The notes under the pieces: model-generated | Database searches by the model: none | The model's input: the letters and a program-made list of their open reading frames with translations, nothing else | What the model was told of the DNA's origin: nothing | Shown here: in pieces, positions 58,002 to 64,000 of the stretch | Position numbering within the stretch: position 1 is the first letter of the stretch | How the letters are laid out: each line of letters opens with the position of its first letter | Assembly (NCBI GenBank): GCA_008711295.1 | Contig: VUYV01000120.1 | Coordinates: 931,383 to 995,382, forward strand | Origin: Anarhynchus alexandrinus | Taxonomy: Eukaryota; Chordata; Aves; Charadriiformes; Charadriidae | Direction of reading: 5' to 3' | DNA length: 64,000 nucleotides | Translations under genes and position numbers: made by a program

Positions 58002-61000
58002 GTAAGATCAGCAGATAAAGTTTTTCTACTGATAGTGGTTCTGTTACCTTTGGGCTTGTAGGTATTCTACTTTACAGCCATGACTCTAAAGAATTTCTGA
58101 CAACTCTGTTTCCCAGCTAACGGTCTTTGCAACTATATCCCAGATGTAAATTTTTTTTGTAGGGAAAAAGCAAAATGGGGGAATGACACAGATTAAAAAA
58201 AGGCACTTTCATTGAAGATTTTAAGATGCTGAGTTACAGAGCTGCAGGTGCTGTGCTATCCCCAGTGCTCTGAACACTTGAGATAATGCCATCTGGAGGA
58301 AGTTATTTGTTGGGACAGGACAGTGTTTTAAACTTTGAAGTCAGTAATAAACAAAGGGAAGCAGCTGGAATTTGGCAGAAGAAGAAACAAGCCATTCATA
58401 TCAACCCATGCTATTGAAGGAATGAGAGTGCTGCAAGTTGGAGTTGTTTTTACATATGCTTGGAACTTTATTCTTGCTCTAGAAGTTATATGCTTCAGTT
58501 GTTACATTAGAGAGTAGGGGGAGTGTTGCTGGGGGGTGATGGTCGTTTTTAAATTTTAGTAAGTAATATGTAGATAACTACATAACTATGGTTCTGGTTT
58601 TATACTGAAACAGTAATCTGCGTCCTCATCCTTCAAACCCCTCCCTATTTATTGTCTTGAAGATAGCTTTTTTTGCTTATAAGATATGGGTCTGGTTTAC
58701 CTCCGGATAGATTTAAAATAGAAGTTTTATTTAATGTATGCACACTGACTTGAAGGAGTTAAAACACATGGTTTTTATTTGGCTTAAAAGTCAGACTTGT
58801 TTAGTCTTTTTATTTTGCCAAATAGAAAAATTTAAAAAGAAAGATTTAAACATTTTTCTTTGTTCTTATTGTTGCCATATGGTATTAGTAACCAAACCTC
58901 CCTTCAGTGTGTTTAATTCCTTTTCCATTTGGCATACATTCACAATACACTTGTATATAGCATACTCTCTGTGTGACGGTACCTCTTAGAGGAAAAACTC
59001 CCTTCACAGGTCACCGGATGGTTGACACACCATTAATTTTTATGTTTCTGTTAAACAAAGATCTGGAAATTTAGTACTGTACATGAATTTGTTATAGATT
59101 GCCAAGAGCAGGAAAAATGTCTAATCTGAAATCTGACCTTTTCCATCAGTGGGTCACCAAGATGTTTTCAGTCACTGTTGAGTTTCTACCAGTCAAGGAC
59201 TCTTACACACTTATTAAGAGTGTCAGTTTTCACAGTTTATATGAATGTATTCTATTAGACGGTGACAATGAATTTGGAGGACTGGAGGTCACCTCAGGTC
59301 ATACATTCCATTTATTGGATTTTAACAAGGAAAACTTTTGTAAATACATATAAGTACATGATTACAAAATTGTACTGAGTACTTCTAGAGCCTCTAAAGA
59401 GGGGGAAAAAAGCTGTGAAGATTACCTGCCTTCCTGCCCTGCACTGCTTTGTAAACGGAGGAATTTTCCCTTCCATTTTTGTGGCATATCAAAAGATTAT
59501 AAGCACCATTGCAATTGGCATATTTGTGGTGGTGAAGAGCTCAGTGTTTAAGAGGAAACCATCATAGTATTTGTTATGAGATGTTCTCTGATGGGGGGAA
59601 GACATAAAATGGAATATCACATTGTTAAAGAAGGAGCTGGTCAGGGGCTATACAAGCTCTATCACTGATGTACAGCAAAAGGCAGCAAAACACATCAGTA
59701 AAGAACACATATGTGAGCAGGAATACAAGCATTTAAACCTGTGCACTTGTATTTGTGTATTTACTCACATACCCATCCCTATATGTACATATGAATGTGT
59801 TGTATGCATTGTGCATGCATGAGGTTAGATTAAGCAAGAGGTGATAATGATAAAGCACATGTGAGAGTAACTCAGTAGTTGTATCTTTGGGCCAATGTAG
59901 AGTTTCGTAGTTGTATCTTTGGGCCAATGTACAGTTTCAGGGCTTCCAGTTTTCTGTCCTGGAAAGTTACAGTCATGGAGCAGAATCTCCCATGTAGCTG
60001 AAATAGGATATCCATAGGGGTTTTTTTTACAGTTAAAGTGGTGAAAATCCAGGTTCTGTATTTTCTGCATGCATCTAATGAAGTCAAAGACTTCAGATTT
60101 CTGTCTTTGAAAATAAGGAACTGTTTAATTTGGTTATTTGTAAGCTTATCTTTAAGGATATTTAGATGACTCAGCACCTGGTAATTTTTCTGTTGAGCAG
60201 GTAGATGGAATGATTCTTTTAGTATTTCTATCCTTTTAGCATTTTATATCTATCATAAAAGTGAAGTATAGTATGTCAGTAAAATATATTAGAGTATGTG
60301 TTACGAAGAATGTAGACTAATATGATACTTTCTTTCATCACCCCAGAATCAAATACTTGGGAAGTCACTACAGAGCATTGGGATAAGGGAATATTCTCCC
60401 CCCACCGCCCACCCCTCCATTTCTCCATTTTCTTTTTTTTTTTTTTTAACAAACCTTAAAACAGCTGTTGAAACAATGACATCATGGAATGTGACATGAC
60501 TGTGGAAATTATTAACAAAGTCAAGCTTTGAAAGCATCAAACTACATATAGTTTTGGAGAGTTGCTTTAGCGTCTAGGATGATTTACAAGGTTTCCTCGG
60601 GCATTACACATTCACGTCTTTACTGTGTGTCAGCTTCATGTCTAACCAAATAAACGCTTTGCTTTTCTTCAGTTCCCCTTCTGAATAACCTATTTTTATC
60701 ATGCAAACATGGCTACAGACTAAGCTCGTGGAAGTACTTCTGGAAAAACAAAACACGCGTGTTGCTTGCACATCTTTGTGGTGTTACCATAAATATGCTT
60801 TTGAACCATATTCAGAAGATGTAAGATTTCTCACGTCTTCGTACTGCTTGTGTTAGATTTGCTCAGGCCCATGCCAACCCAAACTTTGGCAGCTGTGCTT
60901 TGTAGAGGGATTTGGGCTGGGGGTGCCGAAAGCTGTCCAACTAGTGAGGATAGTCTAGTGAAACTATGGACATAGCTTCTTGCAAACTGCATAAGCGGCT

Positions 61001-62709
61001 GTGGCAGACAGGTGATGTGTTGATGCCCTAGGGACACAAAAAATGCTCTTGTGCTCTTGCTACCTCTCCAGAGCCCTGCCTTCCTGAGGGGCAGGAGGCT
61101 TGGCTGGCACAGGTTGCTGCATGTACTGCCTTTACTGTCTTTGGCCTCGTCCGTGTATGACTTCCTAGGCTGCTGGCAGCTGTTCTAGCATGAAAAACAC
61201 CGGATGAAATTTTATTTTAGCAGTGGGTTTTTGTTGTTTTAATTAGCCATTTGAAGTGTGCTTTGCTACAAGTCAGATGAAAGCAGATTACTACTACAGT
61301 GACATAGTAGATAATTAACTGGGGTGAAAGAAAGCCTAACTTCTTGGTTTTATTGGGAAAATAGTGTTTTAATTACCTAGTCTATCACAGAGGAAGGGAG
61401 AATTGTTATAGCTTATTGGAATAAGAACAAACTCCAAGAGAGCCTTTGCTGTTGTACACAGACTCATATATGTTGGTTTGCTTGTAGCTGCTGCACTTAA
61501 ACGTGCCAAGGACAACTGAAATCTCAAAATGCTCTTTCAAAACTCACGAAACAAAATGCTTTGTGAATGTTGCACCATTTGTCCAATGCCATTTCTCCTG
61601 TCCTCCTTTATTCTGTGTCTGTAGTCTCATTTCATGTCTTTCTCCCTTTGCTCCACGAATTGATTCATCTTTGTCTCCTTCCTCTGGTTAAATATAGTAA
61701 CTCTTGCCCATGACCCTTCTCCCTTCCCATCTCTGGTATCTGGCTACAGGTTGTTTTCTACCCCTCCAGTGGTTCCCAGACAGGAGGACTTTTCAGCGCT
61801 GCAGTGATCTTTCTCAGCTGCTCAGCAGCCAATGCTATGGGACACGTCCCCCTCCCTTGCAGGGGCTGCTGGCACTGGTGGTGGCTGGGCTGTGCGAGGG
61901 CTTGTCCTTCTCCTAGGACATCCCACATTTTTCAGGGTCAGATGGCAAGAATGGGAAGTGGCAAGATGCCATCTCAGACTTGCTGGAAGCTGAACGTGGC
62001 TTGTAAAGTCCTGTAAGCCACATCTCCAGGGGGGGGAAGGCTGTGTACGTTTTCTCTGGAGTCTGTCAGAGGATGAAAGAAGGGAGATAAACCACAAAGG
62101 AGTAGCAAGAAGGACCCTTAATGAGGCAGGGAAATGGGCTGGGGATAGGGAAGAGGTAAAACAACTTCTCACCTGTGTTTTGGGCAGCTGAAGCATTGAT
62201 AGGGTGTTTTTCTCTATAGGACTTGTAGGCAATGTCTTCAACTTGGATTGCTTTTCTTTTTATGATTGTATATAGATGTGTGGTATTGAACAACCGGAAC
62301 ATTTTCTAAATGTTTGATGCAAACAGACGTACACATATAGATGGAATTTAGAAATACTGTTAGTATCTGTGGATCTTATTTGATTTTTGTAGAAAACAAC
62401 ATATTTGAAATTTTTCTGGGCCTACTGGAGATTATATTTGTATGTGTGTGTGTATGTATGGTGTATCTGTATGTGAATACAACCCAGTCTGTATATGCAC
62501 AGAAATTCATCTCTTTGTTACCTGATAAAGAGAACTCTGATGGCTCAAACAGCACTCTGAAATGCCTCAGAACTGTGGATGGTAAGGGTGTCTCTGTCTT
62601 TGTGTTTCCATGGAGTGATGCAATATGAAGATGACTTCAGTACAGTTTAGTTGTTTGTCGTAGACAGCAAATAATGTGGGTTTTTTTCTGCTTTGTTTAT
62701 TTTTTTTAG
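58002..62709. other. Intron 20 (4.7 kb)
   Basis: The intron carries a 32-bp tandem duplication (59875-59938) and a GT-rich run near 62440-62475. It also has a GC-richer segment at about 61700-62050 that I cannot classify. No transposon is recognised. The acceptor follows 'tgtttattttttttag'. Confidence 0.65.
59875..59938. repeat. 32-bp tandem duplication (two copies)
   Basis: The units at 59875-59906 and 59907-59938 are identical except for one base (g/c in 'tgtagagtttc' versus 'tgtacagtttc'). Each contains 'tatctttgggccaatgta'. The high identity suggests a recent local duplication. Confidence 0.95.
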
Positions 62710-62855
62710 GAGAGGATGCTGCCCCACATTTAAATTCGCGTGTTTCTGCGGCAAAGGTGTCAGTGAAGCTGCCTTCCATGAACACAGATAACGAAACACA
62801 GAGTATAAGTAGCATACATGGCAATTCGGATTCCTCAGGGACAGATACGTTTTAA
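62710..62855 (+). CDS. TALPID3 (KIAA0586): TALPID3 last coding exon (exon 21 of window) with stop
   Basis: The exon starts in phase 1 and covers window residues 1040-1087 plus TAA at 62853-62855. It encodes 'GEDAAPHLNSRVSAAKVSV', then 'KLPSMNTDN', a serine-rich tail, and ends SSGTDTF. The final S-S-G-x-D-T-F is the conserved TALPID3 C-terminus. Together with the unbroken 3,264-nt frame from 485, this fixes the gene's 3' end. Downstream sequence is 3' UTR. Confidence 0.96.
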
Positions 62856-63052
62856 AGCTTGTGGCTTTTTGTGACAGTCACTGTCTGAAGATTTTGTCAT
62901 TGGTACATTTGCCTACTGTGATAGTCTGGATGTTTCATCAAAATTCCAGTTTTTCAGTACTGTTTATTTTCTACTATTTTTCTTATAATTTTGTTATGAT
63001 TATAAATTTAGGCAATGTTTCTGTTTGTGAGTATATCAAATATTTTTAGGCA

Positions 63053-63058
63053 AATAAA
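63053..63058 (+). terminator. Polyadenylation signal 1 (AATAAA)
   Basis: This is a canonical AATAAA about 200 nt after the stop codon. It is followed by the GT-rich 'gaattgttgtgagttt', which could serve as its downstream element. Confidence 0.75.
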
Positions 63059-63093
63059 ATGCAATTCTTTCAGAATTGTTGTGAGTTTAAGTC

Positions 63094-63099
63094 AATAAA
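63094..63099 (+). terminator. Polyadenylation signal 2 (AATAAA)
   Basis: A second AATAAA lies 41 bp after the first and is followed at 63130-63150 by the GT-rich 'gatgaatgtggaggtgattg'. Either signal could be used; the two give 3' UTRs of nearly equal length. Confidence 0.75.
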
Positions 63100-63120
63100 G
63101 GCCATTTAAATATTTATTGT

Positions 63121-64000
63121 ACGTACAGATGAATGTGGAGGTGATTGGTATTAAAATCCATGGCAAAAGTCTATCTCACTGATGCAAAAAAATGCTCAGC
63201 TCAACATAATGTCAGTACTGTCAAAATGTTGAGCCAAAGGGAAATATATTTGAAACCAAAGTTTGCAAGAAAATTGTGTTTCTATGTATCTTCAGAGCTT
63301 GTTCATCCTTAGAAGACCGCTATCACATGACCGTAATTCAGAATTGTATGTAAAAGAGACCATTAGAGTTTGTATTGTTACCAGGAGGTATTTCTTTTTT
63401 TAGAATTACAAGAATTTTTCAGCATTTTGATGTTTGTTTCGCTAAAGAATTTTCCCATCTTGAAACAAGTCTGAATGAGAGATTGTGTGGGTAAGGTTGT
63501 TTACATTTTTAGTGTAAATTTCTCTTTCTCATAAGACAGAGCTAGTTGCTGTAGTCTCAACCCTTCAGAAACACAATAATCTCTACTCATCCTCCCAGAG
63601 ACCGCTCAATTTATTGCCTCAGTCAGACAAAATGGTCGATCCAGCAGTGGCTGTGGAGGAAGGTAGGATCGTCTGCCCCAAGCAGAATCTAAGCAAAATA
63701 AAAAAGAGGAATTAAGACATGTTCCAGTAGGAAAACTAGGAGAGGAGCTCTTCTCCAGGGAGGGCAAGCAGAGCTTTTGCTCTGTTCCTCATCCAGTCTA
63801 AGCTTTTCATGGGGTATTGGTGGAAAAGAAGAGGTACTGTGGCACTTTCAAAGACATGGGGCGTGAAGGCATCTCTCAAAAGCTAGGAAAAAATACTCCT
63901 TTTTGGTTGACTTGTACCTTGTTGTGACACTGGAGCATATAACTTCATCTGCACAGCTTCACTGCATCACTTAATGAGAGGCACTTTGTTGTTGCAGATA
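63121..64000. other. Intergenic sequence downstream of TALPID3
   Basis: I find no exon, repeat family or promoter signature here. In other vertebrates the next gene on this side is, from memory, DACT1, but none of it is visible in this window. Confidence 0.6.

Larger units (their letters stand above)
62856..63120 (+). other. TALPID3 (KIAA0586): TALPID3 3' UTR
   Basis: About 260 nt of T-rich sequence follows the stop and contains two AATAAA signals. The end is inferred at about 15-25 nt after the second signal and was not observed directly. Confidence 0.75.

Noticed and set aside
1..64000. CRISPR arrays, operons, phage or toxin-antitoxin systems
   Set aside because: The window is a vertebrate intron/exon landscape. 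No regularly spaced repeats, ribosome-binding sites or compact gene clusters are present.
1..64000. tRNA, snoRNA or microRNA genes in introns
   Set aside because: I saw no convincing tRNA A/B boxes, no paired C/D or H/ACA boxes, and no long hairpin of microRNA form. Infernal or tRNAscan would be decisive.

Overview
This window is vertebrate nuclear DNA, almost certainly from a bird. It is AT-rich, with short exons bounded by GT-AG introns, and the dispersed repeats are CR1 LINE copies plus one avian-type retroviral LTR. The LTR type (1205-1725) is one I associate with Neoaves rather than galliforms, so I lean towards a non-galliform bird, but that is inference.

The only gene I can support is the 3' two thirds of TALPID3 (KIAA0586), on the + strand. 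It encodes a centriole/basal-body protein needed for ciliogenesis and Hedgehog signalling. I place 21 coding exons between 485 and 62855. They sum to 3,264 nt and read as one open frame of 1,087 codons plus a TAA stop, with every junction phase matching. The promoter and the first roughly 430 codons lie upstream of position 1. Residue numbers below count from the first codon in this window, not from the native start.

Layout: 1-3534 holds exons 1-4, including the conserved coiled coil, and an LTR in intron 1. 3535-12887 holds exons 5-8, separated by a 5.5 kb intron and shorter ones. 12888-18731 is a 5.8 kb intron with a GC-rich, dinucleotide-repeat block. 18732-24787 holds exons 9-15 (the VNEAL helix, proline/threonine-rich linker and acidic segment). 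24788-29639 holds exon 16 between two same-strand CR1 copies. 29640-38145 holds exons 17-19. A 19.8 kb intron follows to 57935 with one CR1 copy that keeps a long stretch of reverse-transcriptase C-terminal frame. 57936-62855 holds the last two exons, followed by a short 3' UTR with two AATAAA signals and about 0.9 kb of intergenic sequence.

I see no rRNA, tRNA, CRISPR array or bacterial-type gene. The long non-exonic open frames are either CR1 remnants or chance frames in introns. I do not see an undescribed system. The most interesting items are three regularly spaced SEG[EQ] motifs in the protein, a tandem (NAGNAG) splice acceptor at exon 18, CR1 direct repeats bracketing an in-frame exon, and several small palindromes and duplications in introns.
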